The translations under genes and the position numbers were made by a program. This document shows, piece after piece, positions 26,877-36,700 of a stretch of 58,134 nt of DNA. Location: positions 1-58,134 of the forward strand of contig JAPONY010000084.1 of assembly GCA_026713705.1 (NCBI GenBank), given 5' to 3'. Source of the DNA: Gammaproteobacteria bacterium. Its GTDB lineage: Bacteria; Pseudomonadota; Gammaproteobacteria; Poriferisulfidales; Poriferisulfidaceae. Below the pieces are notes generated by a model that was given only the letters and a program-made list of their open reading frames with translations, was not told the origin of the DNA and did not search any database. Position 1 is the first letter of the stretch; every line of letters starts with the position of its first letter.

Positions 26877-27614
26877 TCAGGGGATGGGCAGCATGATGAT
26901 CGCGCCCATCGTGCGCACGGCGGCCTGGTGGGCGCGGTCCCGCCACCCGTGCGTGATGCTCACCAGCACCCGCTGGTGCCCGACCAGTTGGTCCAGGATC
27001 TGTTCGGCGGTGGGTTCGGGCAGGCCCGATTCCTGAAGTCGCACCTCGCCCTCGTGGTGCAGCAACGGTGTGCCGTCCGGCGCGGTTCGGCGCTTGAGGC
27101 TTGTGCGGACGATTTCCAGGTTATTGGCAAAATTCTCGAGATTCTCGGAGTCCAGCCGGTTCAGGGCGAAAAACTCCAGCTTGTCGTTGTATGCGATCCG
27201 CATCTGGCTGACGATGCCGACCATCAGAGCGAACACCCGGTCCCCGATGAAGCGGGGCTCGAACGCCAGCTGCATCGCCTCGGTGCCGCGGTGGCTGTTC
27301 AGTTCCCCGAAGCGCAGTTCGTCGTAGGTGCGGTCCGGCAGTAGCTGGGCGACCCGTTCGTCGACTGTGGCATCCGGCATTTTCGCCAGTTCCCCGGGAT
27401 TCAGCCGGTACAACTCCCGCATTAATGCCTCAAGCCCCCCGGTCGTGGCATTCAGGTGCGCATCCAAGGCGTAGTCCACGCTGGTCTTGGCGATTCCCTT
27501 GACCTCTTTGGGGATGTCTTGGGTGGTGAAGAGATCGTTCTTGCAGCCGACCAGCGCCAACGCCAGCGTCAGCGCCAGGCCAATGCGGATTCCATAAGGG
27601 TGAATAGTGTTCAT
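26877..27614 (-). CDS. predicted lipoprotein of unknown function
   Basis: This 245-aa protein begins with a lipoprotein signal: positively charged start, hydrophobic LALTLALALVG and the lipobox cysteine in LVGCKN. The mature part is mostly helical, with segments such as NLENFANNLEIVRTSLKRR and a C-terminal GWRDRAHQAAVRTMG. No family is recognised. It overlaps the upstream von Willebrand factor A gene by ATGA, so the two are translationally coupled. The start at 27614 was set from that overlap and the signal peptide. Confidence 0.78.
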   Translation of the reverse strand: MNTIHPYGIRIGLALTLALALVGCKNDLFTTQDIPKEVKGIAKTSVDYALDAHLNATTGGLEALMRELYRLNPGELAKMPDATVDERVAQLLPDRTYDELRFGELNSHRGTEAMQLAFEPRFIGDRVFALMVGIVSQMRIAYNDKLEFFALNRLDSENLENFANNLEIVRTSLKRRTAPDGTPLLHHEGEVRLQESGLPEPTAEQILDQLVGHQRVLVSITHGWRDRAHQAAVRTMGAIIMLPIP

Positions 27615-29842
27615 AGAGTGATGCGGCGGTAGATGTCGGATACCTTGGTCGGAAGTTTTTCGATTTGACTGACCACGGCGAAGTTGGAGGCCCCGTACAT
27701 GTGCGGAAGGTACTCCATGCCTTCCTTGTCTATGGTAATGCAATACGGATGTATTCCCAAATGTCGGGCCTCGTTCAGCGCCTGACGCGTGTCCTCGATG
27801 CCGTAGGTGCCCCGGTAGCCGTCCTGGTCGTCCGGCTTGCCGTCGGACAGCGTGATCAGCAGGCGGGTGCGGGCCTCCGTGTCTTTCAGCAGTTGCGTGA
27901 GGTGGCGGATCATGACGCCCATGCGGGTGTAGTTCCGGGGCGTGATGCCGCTGATGCGGCAGCGCACGTCGCCGCCGTAAGGTTCGTCCAGGCCCTTGAT
28001 CGGGTACAGCTCGCAGTTGCGGTGGGTGCGCCCGGAGAATCCGTAGATCGCGTACCGGTCGCCCAGGGCTTCCAATGCGCCGCACAACAGGACCAGCGCT
28101 TCGCGCATCAGGTCGTTGATCCAGCCGGAGGTGGAACTGCTCATGTCGACCAAAAACATCACGGCGATGTCGCGGTCCAGTTTCTTCATCCGGGTGAACA
28201 GCCGCTCGTCCAGTTCCGAGCCGCCGACATAGTCGCTGTAGGCGTTGATGAAGCTGTCCAGATCCACTTCGTCGCCGTGCAACTCCCGGCGGACGCGCTT
28301 CTCCTCGTCGCGCAGGGCCTCGAACGTGCGCCGGAGCCCGGCGAGCAGGCGGCGATACCGATCCAGCGTATCCAGTGCGAATTGTTCGCTGGAGCCCGTG
28401 ATCGGGCGCTCGTACAGCTGGCACCAGTCGGGCCGGTATTTCTGGCGGGAGTGGTCCCATTCCGGGTAGACGTAATCGGCGTCTCCTGTTTCAGGCTGGG
28501 TGTCTTCCTGTTCTTCCGAGGCCGGGGGATAGGCGCCCATGTCGGCCGGCTCGAGGTATTCGTCGGGAATCTCCCCGAGATCCTGGATGATGGACTCCAG
28601 CAGTTGCTGGACATCCTCCGGCGGGGTGACGGCTTCGTCGCCGAACTCCAGGGAGAACGCGAATTCGTCGGCTACCTGATCCGTCTCCCTGCGTACGGTG
28701 AAGCGTTCGCTCTGTTCTTTCTCGGACTGGAAGGGAGACAGTTCCTTTTTCATGCTGAGCAGGGCGTTCGCCAGTTGATGTCGTTCCTCGTCAACCCGTT
28801 TGACCAGAATGTCGGCCGCGAGTTCGGGGCGCAGCACGCCCTGGTACGAGACTTCGGGAAGCGTCGCCGTCGTGGGATACAGCGTTTCGAGCAGGCGCAG
28901 GGAGTCTTCTACCGTGGCCTGCGGGTCCGAGATCTCCTCGACGGCGGCTGTCCATTCGTCGGGCAGACCCTGCCATGCGTCGGGCGGATTATGGCGTTTG
29001 AGGATGCGGCCGATGCCGGGCATGTCGTGCCGGAGCCGGGCATCCAGGCGAAGCATTTCCAGTGCGTGGAAATATCGGCGGGCGCGAGCACGATCCGAAT
29101 AGCCGGAGAAGGCGTCGGCGGGTGCCCGGTACGTTCCGTAGCGGGTCTGCGCCCACAAGTGTGCAGCGGTGGCCTTGAGCAGGTCGAAATTCTCTTCGCG
29201 GGTGTCGCAGGTGTCGAGCAGGTCGGGCAGGTAGACGGTCTCCGTGTCGGTGTACGGTTCGGCCGCGGATTCGACGTTAAGGGTGCGCCCGCCGAAGCCG
29301 ACCAGCAGGGACTCGATGAGCCGGTCCACATCGTTCAACCGGACGCTGCGGGCGCCGCCGAGCACTTTCTGCAGATAACTTTCCACCTGCTGCATGGCTT
29401 CTACGGCACCGGTGACGCCGACGCGGTCGTAGCAGGTGCCAAGGTGGGCGAGCCAGCCGTCCCACTGCTCTTCGTCGATCATGCGAAGCGAGGGGATTCC
29501 GAAATGGAAGAATTGGTATGCCAGTTCGACGTCTCTCTCGGCCAGGGCCTGTCCCGATTCCAGGAAGCGGCGTTGCTCGAAATGATTGAAGGCGACCAGC
29601 TGCTTCGCGGGTTCGTGTACGCGGCGCCGGTTGGAAAGGATGCGCTCGATGACCTGCTCCATGCGCAACTCCAGTTCGCGCTCGCCCATCCCGCCGTATT
29701 GGGCGCTGGCCCGGATGCGGGGGCCTTGCTCGATCAGTTCTTCCGGCAGCCGGGCCGAGCCCTGGCGGAGGTTCCGGTACAACTGCACCCACGGTGCGGC
29801 GAGTTTGTGCCCAAGCAGGGTCAGGAAAGAGGGAGGAGGCAT
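27611..29842 (-). CDS. von Willebrand factor A domain protein (NorD/CbbO-like)
   Basis: This protein of about 743 aa has a long helical N-terminal region and a C-terminal vWA domain. Its MIDAS motif is DMSSS at about residues 566-570, followed by YAIYGFSGRTHRNCELYPIKG and LLITLSDGKPDDQDG. The layout matches NorD and CbbO, which act with MoxR-type AAA+ ATPases (NorQ, CbbQ) to activate metalloenzymes such as NO reductase or Rubisco. No such ATPase, nor nor or cbb genes, lies in the window. The start is either ATG 29842 or TTG 29863. An acidic low-complexity linker lies near residues 440-460. Confidence 0.82.
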   Translation of the reverse strand: MPPPSFLTLLGHKLAAPWVQLYRNLRQGSARLPEELIEQGPRIRASAQYGGMGERELELRMEQVIERILSNRRRVHEPAKQLVAFNHFEQRRFLESGQALAERDVELAYQFFHFGIPSLRMIDEEQWDGWLAHLGTCYDRVGVTGAVEAMQQVESYLQKVLGGARSVRLNDVDRLIESLLVGFGGRTLNVESAAEPYTDTETVYLPDLLDTCDTREENFDLLKATAAHLWAQTRYGTYRAPADAFSGYSDRARARRYFHALEMLRLDARLRHDMPGIGRILKRHNPPDAWQGLPDEWTAAVEEISDPQATVEDSLRLLETLYPTTATLPEVSYQGVLRPELAADILVKRVDEERHQLANALLSMKKELSPFQSEKEQSERFTVRRETDQVADEFAFSLEFGDEAVTPPEDVQQLLESIIQDLGEIPDEYLEPADMGAYPPASEEQEDTQPETGDADYVYPEWDHSRQKYRPDWCQLYERPITGSSEQFALDTLDRYRRLLAGLRRTFEALRDEEKRVRRELHGDEVDLDSFINAYSDYVGGSELDERLFTRMKKLDRDIAVMFLVDMSSSTSGWINDLMREALVLLCGALEALGDRYAIYGFSGRTHRNCELYPIKGLDEPYGGDVRCRISGITPRNYTRMGVMIRHLTQLLKDTEARTRLLITLSDGKPDDQDGYRGTYGIEDTRQALNEARHLGIHPYCITIDKEGMEYLPHMYGASNFAVVSQIEKLPTKVSDIYRRITL

Positions 29843-29870
29843 CGCGTTGCGCGGGTCGAGCAATCCTCAA

Positions 29871-32800
29871 TCAGCCTGTCCGGGGTGTTGGAAGTTTGAG
29901 AATTTGAGCGATGTGACCGAGGCTCTCCTGATCGGAGAAGAAAAGAATGTGATGCTTTGCGAATTTCTCCTTAGTCCATTTCCCGTCGTCGTATCGTGGC
30001 TTCAGGTCGTCATACGCAGTGGCGGAGAGGATGAACGAGTCCAGCGTGATACCGCGCCGTCTGCTTTTTCGGGTGAGTTCCTTCTCGATATCGGGGAGCC
30101 GTTCGTGAAGCCGTGCCTTGTCGTCGTTCCGGTAATTTTTGGCGTGGATCATGCCATGCGGTTCGATGAAGACGATATGCTGCCGGTTTCCAGTCACATG
30201 CCACAGGATGAAGTCAGGATAAAAGCCATAGTTCTGGAAAAAGCCCACTCCCTTGCCGCGGCTCTGGTTCCGGAGGAGAAAGACCTCCGAGTCGGCTAGC
30301 GATTTATCCTTTTCGCGCTTCCAGTATTTCCTCAGGTCGCGCACGAATTTTGTTTCGCTGCCATTCATGGGCGGCGGTGAGATTTTTCCAATCTCTGTGT
30401 TCTCGATGAGAAGGGGTTGATAGATGTGCCGGTCGAAATGGATGCGTTCCAAGCCATTAGAATTTTCTTGTTCGTACAGCAGGTCGGTCTGCCGGAGGAG
30501 CAGGTCTATGTGCTCAATCAGGCCTTCTTTCTGCCGGGATACGCTGATGATGTACCCTGCGTCGTCTGGATCCTCGAAGTCGAAGCTGAGGTTTGAGTTG
30601 CGCTGATTCAGAGTTTTGTATTTCATGTGTTGACTGGTCCAGCGACGACGTTGTTCGTTATAAAAATTGGTGGCGTAGGTGCGCAGTATGCTGGTAGCGG
30701 CTTCCTGCAAGGATTCCAGATCGGCAAGGGATTTCGGCTCTCTGGTGGATGGCGTGGCGACCAGACTGTAGGGAGGTGCGGTTCGACCGGTTCCAGCAAC
30801 GATCTCCTTCAATGCTTCCGGCGAGGGAATCGCTAGGTTGCCCAGTTGTTCCTGTTTCTTATGCTCAAGCAAGTCGAGATAGGCTTTTTCCCAATCTACC
30901 AGTCCTAGACTTTCGGCAGGAAGCGTGGCCGAATGCTTGGATGTGGCTTCGATAACTTCGCCACCGCTTTCCAGTATTTGTATTCTCGGAGACAGGTCAA
31001 CGTGAACTTTTGAGTCACAGTCATTTGGGTTGCCTTCGTCAAGTAGCAGGTTTACTTTATCCGTGAAGTTCAGGTCCTCGGCCATCTGGGGTATGGCCAA
31101 ATTTCGGTTCAGGAATGTCTTGTTGACTTTGATGGGCACTCTGATTTCAACAGGCTCGTCGATTTCCACGCCCTCACGCTCAAGGTAGTCCCGGAACTTG
31201 GCCATGTAGTTGGCGCGGATGGCGAAGATGTTCAGTGTTTCCAGCAGGTTTATGTGTTGCGGGGCCTTCCCGAGCAGCGCCGTGCTGCGCTTGAGCGTGA
31301 GGTCCTTGCCGCGCAACCGGATTCCGCGGCCAAACAGCTGGATGATCTCGGATCCTTCTTGGCGACCGATATTGAGTAGGCCCATGTTCGAGACCCGCCA
31401 GGAGTTCCAGCCTTCCATGAATTTCTTGGCACCGATCAGAATGTTGACTTCGGAGGCTGGATTGTTAATGCGTTCGAATAGGGAGGAACTGATGGCATCC
31501 TCTTCGAGCGCGATGTCCAAGTCGTCTTCTTCCAAGACTTTTTTGAATTTTCCGGTGTCCCCGATGTAGATGACTCCGAAGTACCGGTCAGCCCCGCTGG
31601 CTTTGAGGCCGAATTCTCCCGCGCTTCCCCGGATGCCACAAAGATGCAATCTTCCTCCCGCTCGGGCATGAAAGGTTCGTGCGAGGATGTCCGAGTAGCA
31701 TTCCTGCGATGAAATACCGACCTCGCGAAGGTATGGAAATTTTTCGTGGAAAACATCTTGTCCATTCACGGGGGGCAGGCCAGTGTTTCCATTGAGGAGG
31801 GATCGGATTTTCTTGGTTACCCATCCGCGCTTGTTCAGGAGGACGCGATGCAGGAAACGGGCGACGGTCATGACGTCGCTTCGTTTTTTTTCCTGCTCCG
31901 TGTAGACGGCGTTGACGGTGCTCCCGACGAAGGTCCACAGAGGCTTTTCGAGCAGGTAAGGGTGAATCTCACCTGCCTTGTCTTCGAACAGGCGCTGCTG
32001 CTCGTAGAAGGAGAGTAGATTCCCAAGCAGGAGCAGGTTCGTCTGTTCCTCGACGGTGTCCTGCTGCAAGTTGAGGACGCGGAAGTCTTTGCCATAGCCG
32101 TCGCCGTGGAAATAGCGGAAAGAGTAGTCGAAGACGATGGATTTCCCGTATTGCTGGGTCAGGTCTCCTTTTTTCGCGGCTGCCAGAGCCTGTCCGAATG
32201 TGGCGCTGTACTCGAAGGTGAATCCGGTTCTACCAAGTTCCTCACGAACCGCCCGCCATGCTTCTCCGCCGGAGCCCTTGTGCCCTTCATCGACGAATAC
32301 CAGATTATTTCCCTCGAATCTCTCGATCGGGACGCTGACCCCGTTGCCCTTTCGATTTTTGGTGAGTTTAGTGATTTCTATGACCTGAACCGTGTCCCTC
32401 TCATAGTGCGTGAGGCCGCCGTCAGCCATGTCGAAGAGTTTTGCGGGAATGCCGGACTTTTGCAGGTCGTTCAGGTGCTGTTTGCTCAACCCTTCATTCG
32501 GGGTGATGAGGAGGATGTTGTCCAGCGAGGTGCGCAGATTCATCGCTCCGTAGTGCATGAACTGATGGTAGTTGAGATGCATAATGAGGGTTTTGCCGCT
32601 TCCGGTCGCCATCCAGAAGGCTAGCGTGTTCAGGTCGCTATCGCGAAACTTTTCGTGAAGCGGTTCACTGGGGTGTTTTCGGGCGTTGTGTTCCAAAACA
32701 TGCGAGTTCAGCGAATCCAACAATCTGCCGCGCTGGTCGGCACGGCGGGCGTCCAGGAAGATTTCGGTGTAGAGAACTGCCAAGTGCTGAAAGTACCGTA

Positions 32801-33086
32801 GCCGTATCGGCTGGACTCTTCCGGCGTTGATGGAATTCAGGTGGTTGCGGACATTACGGTCGTAGCGTTCCAGGTCGCCCATGGAAAACTGGACCGAGTT
32901 GCTGCGGGATCGCAAACGTAGTAGCAGGTGGCTTTGACCGGATTCACAAAAGCCTTCATCCGCCTGCTTGAGGTCTTCGAACAGTTCTTGATTGCTAGTG
33001 TATCCAAGGTGGCCGTTAAGCCATGAGAGAAGCAGCAGTTGCTTCTCCAACTTGACGTAGGTATTGCTTGGCGCAAGCACGGTCAC
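29871..33086 (-). CDS. res: type III restriction enzyme, Res subunit (DEAD/DEAH helicase-nuclease)
   Basis: This 1071-aa protein has superfamily 2 helicase motifs: Walker A MATGSGKT (159-166), DEGH (266-269) and the SAT motif in YSATFG, with the RecA-like second half including GLLNIGRQEGSEIIQLFGRGIRL. Near the C-terminus, YPDFILWHV (PD at 957-958) followed by FIEPHGM (E975) looks like a PD-(D/E)xK nuclease with His in place of the usual Lys. It would translocate on DNA and cut unmethylated sites with Mod. It overlaps the HepT-like gene by ATGA. AT-richer than core genes. Confidence 0.88.
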   Translation of the reverse strand: MTVLAPSNTYVKLEKQLLLLSWLNGHLGYTSNQELFEDLKQADEGFCESGQSHLLLRLRSRSNSVQFSMGDLERYDRNVRNHLNSINAGRVQPIRLRYFQHLAVLYTEIFLDARRADQRGRLLDSLNSHVLEHNARKHPSEPLHEKFRDSDLNTLAFWMATGSGKTLIMHLNYHQFMHYGAMNLRTSLDNILLITPNEGLSKQHLNDLQKSGIPAKLFDMADGGLTHYERDTVQVIEITKLTKNRKGNGVSVPIERFEGNNLVFVDEGHKGSGGEAWRAVREELGRTGFTFEYSATFGQALAAAKKGDLTQQYGKSIVFDYSFRYFHGDGYGKDFRVLNLQQDTVEEQTNLLLLGNLLSFYEQQRLFEDKAGEIHPYLLEKPLWTFVGSTVNAVYTEQEKKRSDVMTVARFLHRVLLNKRGWVTKKIRSLLNGNTGLPPVNGQDVFHEKFPYLREVGISSQECYSDILARTFHARAGGRLHLCGIRGSAGEFGLKASGADRYFGVIYIGDTGKFKKVLEEDDLDIALEEDAISSSLFERINNPASEVNILIGAKKFMEGWNSWRVSNMGLLNIGRQEGSEIIQLFGRGIRLRGKDLTLKRSTALLGKAPQHINLLETLNIFAIRANYMAKFRDYLEREGVEIDEPVEIRVPIKVNKTFLNRNLAIPQMAEDLNFTDKVNLLLDEGNPNDCDSKVHVDLSPRIQILESGGEVIEATSKHSATLPAESLGLVDWEKAYLDLLEHKKQEQLGNLAIPSPEALKEIVAGTGRTAPPYSLVATPSTREPKSLADLESLQEAATSILRTYATNFYNEQRRRWTSQHMKYKTLNQRNSNLSFDFEDPDDAGYIISVSRQKEGLIEHIDLLLRQTDLLYEQENSNGLERIHFDRHIYQPLLIENTEIGKISPPPMNGSETKFVRDLRKYWKREKDKSLADSEVFLLRNQSRGKGVGFFQNYGFYPDFILWHVTGNRQHIVFIEPHGMIHAKNYRNDDKARLHERLPDIEKELTRKSRRRGITLDSFILSATAYDDLKPRYDDGKWTKEKFAKHHILFFSDQESLGHIAQILKLPTPRTG

Positions 33087-33424
33087 CTGCCATCCAGGAT
33101 CTCATCCAGCATGCTGACCAGATTTGGCAGGTCGTGCGCCACCGTGTCGAACAATATTTCCAGATCAAGGCTGTCGTAGCCGTGGGTCATCCTGTTGCGC
33201 ATGCCGATGATTTCGCTCCAAGGAATACGGGGACACTGTCCTTGAGTCTCAGCGGAAACCCGATTCGCTGCCTCTCCAATGATTTCAACCAGTCTCGTCA
33301 GCGCGAGTTGCATCATGCGGTTCTGCAAAAGGTCTTTTTGGTCTTTTGAACCCAGCATGGCAATGGCCTCGCGCGCGTGGGCACGCATATCCTCAAGGCT
33401 TGTCCGATCATCCCGCTCGCTCAT
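33083..33424 (-). CDS. HepT-like HEPN toxin (DUF86)
   Basis: This 113-aa all-helical protein carries the HepT motif RX4HXY as R76-NRMT-H81-G-Y83 (in GMRNRMTHGYD), preceded by the helix LVEIIGEAANRVS. HepT proteins are HEPN-family RNases, neutralised in known systems when MntA adds AMP to the motif tyrosine. The gene overlaps the MntA-like gene by 17 bases and res by 4. Its location between mod and res inside a restriction operon is unusual and suggests functional coupling. Confidence 0.88.
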   Translation of the reverse strand: MSERDDRTSLEDMRAHAREAIAMLGSKDQKDLLQNRMMQLALTRLVEIIGEAANRVSAETQGQCPRIPWSEIIGMRNRMTHGYDSLDLEILFDTVAHDLPNLVSMLDEILDGR

Positions 33425-33716
33425 ACTGCACTTCCGCTATGCGCAACACTTTGTCACGAAAACGAGGATTGAGGCCGGGCACGGTATGAATTTCCGCACG
33501 GCGTCCGAGAATTTGGCTTAGCTCGATTTCCATGCCGGACAGGCCGATAAAGCCGATAGGAGGATGGTTTGGCTCGAATTCCACCAGAATGTCGATATCG
33601 CTGCTTGGGGTGAAGTCGTCCCGCAGGACGGATCCGAACAATGCCAAGCGACGGATATGGTTACGCTGACAGAATGTAGTGACCTCTTCTCGGGGAATGT
33701 GGATTCTAGCAGTCAC
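33408..33716 (-). CDS. MntA-like minimal nucleotidyltransferase antitoxin
   Basis: This 102-aa minimal nucleotidyltransferase has the intact motif GS-x10-DxD: G28-S29 and D40-I-D42 in ALFGSVLRDDFTPSSDIDI. In studied MntA/HepT systems this enzyme polyadenylylates HepT and silences it. It overlaps mod by ATGA upstream and hepT by 17 bases downstream, so the four genes mod-mntA-hepT-res are translated as one chain. Confidence 0.88.
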   Translation of the reverse strand: MTARIHIPREEVTTFCQRNHIRRLALFGSVLRDDFTPSSDIDILVEFEPNHPPIGFIGLSGMEIELSQILGRRAEIHTVPGLNPRFRDKVLRIAEVQYERAG

Positions 33717-36700
33717 GCTTTAACCTCGGCGAACATGCGGGCTTTGAACAGGGGATCCAGTGACGTGGCTTCGCGAATCAGGGAGTCTCCGTTGACGAAA
33801 ACTTGGTTGGCACCAGCGGTAATCTTGTGCTTGGCGACGAATTTCTTGTCTCTCTCCAGATCATTTTTCTGCCAGCCGTCAGTGTTTCTCCAGATGATGA
33901 CAGTATCAAGGTCATCCCGAGTCTTGCCACGATAGACGAGGTACCGTCGTTTGCCATCGGACAGTAATTTCCGGGTGCAGACATGGAGGCCAAGCAGATA
34001 ATTGAAGGTTTCCGGGATATCCGCAGCCACTTCTTGAAGTCGGTTTCCAGCATGGAGTTTGTAGTCGAACGGATTCGTCAGTTTTTCGGTGTTGAGCAAC
34101 GTGTTGCTGTGCTTCGTCTCCCACTGGAGCATGTATCGGAGCAAGTATCCGTCCAGTTCCAGTGCTCTTTGTGTGGTTGTCTCGTCGAAATCTATGTTGT
34201 TGAGCGCGTCCTCATAGGACTCAAGTCGGATGTATTTGATGAGGCGCGGGCTACGCATGGATTCTTCTTGGGTAGGCTCCCGGTTTGGCATTCCGTCTTT
34301 CCACTCGGGCGCGAAGATTATTTTTTTTAGGCGAGGCAGAATGACAGAGTCAAAGTGGTTGCCCATTTCAGTCAGGACAAATTTTCTCTGTCCCCCATCC
34401 AAACGATTTAAGTTGATGACCGCATGGCCAGTAGTGCCGGATCCAGCAAAATAATCGCATACATATGCTTTTTTTCGGTCGGAGCCAGAAGCAAGCAAGC
34501 AATCTTCAACAAGGGTCACGGCCTTGGGATAATCGAACTCGTTGTTAGGCAAAATTTCTCTAAGGGCTTTGGTCCCATGATTGGCAGAAGAGTACAAGTT
34601 TTTCCCCCACCATGTTTTAGGCATGGACCGCATATCCATACGGGTCTTAAAGTCGATGCTAATTTCTCCATTTTTCCCGCGACGGACACGATATTCATTA
34701 GGCTCGCCCATTACTCTTTTCCATCCACGATGCCAGCGTTTTTCAATCTTAGTGCCATTTTCGTGTGTCACCGGCCACACAACAGTTTCGTTATCTTTTT
34801 GTTTCTCTAGAAGATCGTACTGACCTTCTTGTTCATTCCATTTCATTTTTGGGATGTAAATTGAATCATCTGCTCGTACATAGATGGGGTAAAACTGTTT
34901 AGGTCTGTGTCGCCGCAAGGCACCTGATCCGCTACGAATCAGGTTAGCCCAAGAGTACCTTCCTTGCTCATCTTCAAAAGGGTAGCGTTCAAGTTCTTTT
35001 TCCGTTTTTCTTAGGCACCCGGGTGCTGCATCTGATTTTCCGTAGAAAAAAGCATATTCGTGTGAGGGAGAAAAACAACCTGAAGATTTTCTTCCTGCGG
35101 GAGTTGATCTAACCGGAGCAATTCCGAGCTCCCGTTCAAAAATATTTTGCAGAAGTCCACGTAATCGCCATGCCTCTTCATCGTCAATTGCGACGCAAAG
35201 AATTCCATCGTTACTTAAGAGTGTGCGGGCAACAAGCAATCGATTTTGCATAAGGGACAACCATGACGAATTCTTGTAATCATTCTTATAGAGAATGGCC
35301 GACGCATTCGTGTTGTACGGGGGGTCAATGTAGATATTGCCAATTTTCCGATTGTATTTTTCAGCCAGAAAGGTCAAACTTTGAAAGTTTTCGCTTTTGA
35401 TTAGCAGGCCATCACTGATTTCATCCAAGTCGTCGAAACTTTCCAGCAATTGATCGATAAAATCCGGTGTGAAGTGTTTCGTGTCAAGAACCAAAGTTGG
35501 ATGCTGCTCCAGAAACAGAACACGTTTCCCCTTAGCGCCCTTGCCCGAATTGAAGAGATTGGCTTCCTCTTCGTCAATGTGGAGCAGTTCCTTCCATTCA
35601 TCCCACTGAGATTCGCAGGTTGCAATGTCCGGATAGAAGGCTGGGTCAATGTTTCCCATGGTGACGCAGTGCTGCGTTTCCGTGATGAATTTACGTTTCT
35701 CCCACAACATCTTCTGAAAGGATTCGATCTGGTAGAGGAAGTCGATAATCTGGTTGCCGACCGTCTTGATTGCGCGAACTTCCTGAAACCATCCTTCAGC
35801 AAGATCCTCTCCGGCATGTTCCATATCCTCAAGGTTCAGCATTTCATTCTTCAAGTAGAAATCCAGCTCTTGGGATAGAAAGCTCTTCAGGTTCTTGTGG
35901 ATGAAGAAGTCGGAGGTATTGCGACGCGTATACTGTCGCAGGTGGTGCTCCAGAATGCTTACCGGCTCGCCGTCGGTATTCCGGTGATGTTCTTCCAGTA
36001 GGGACGTTCGTGCTTCTTGTGTCGGAATCCGGTCGGGAATTTCCTCTAGGGTCTGGTCATTGATTTTGTCCTGTCGCTGCGTACGTTCGCCATTTTTCTC
36101 ATGTTCGTCCAGCGGCCGGAACTCGAAGGGGATGGTCAGTTCCTTCTCCTTTCGGTCCCATGCGATGTCCTTCGTCGCGGGCAGGAAAAACTTCTTGTCA
36201 CCTTTAATATTGTCTTGCTCCAGTTCTGCGGTCTGAACCCTGAAATGAACCGTGACATTCCTAACCTGGAACGTGTAATGATCGAAGTGTTCAGTCGTTT
36301 TGATGTAGTACTGGTCATGGTTGGCCCAGTGCAGATGCACCTCTTCGCCGTTATAGGGGATGGCGTACCGTTGTTTTCTTGAGTAGCGTTGCTTGGAGAT
36401 GAAGTCGCCTTCCTGATAGTAGCGACTAAAAAAGGCGAAAAGATGATTGAATATGGATGTTTCTACCACCGCGGTATTGCGGGCTCCTCGGTTTCTGGCG
36501 ACCAGCCGCAAATAGCGTTTGCCGACGGCGGTGTCCCGATAGGTATCAGCCAGGTTGCCGTCGCCGTCCACGGCATCTGGTCCTAGGTTGTCCCGGATTT
36601 TCTCCAGAACCACGTTGATTTCTTCGGCAAGATACGCCTGCTCGGATAGCATTCCCTCTTTCAGTGCATCAGAAACAACTTCCGGAATATCCTCAACGAT

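Noticed and set aside
27665-29899. 744-codon open frame on the + strand
   Set aside because: It lies wholly antisense to the vWA gene, has no family motifs, and is a typical GC-rich shadow frame.
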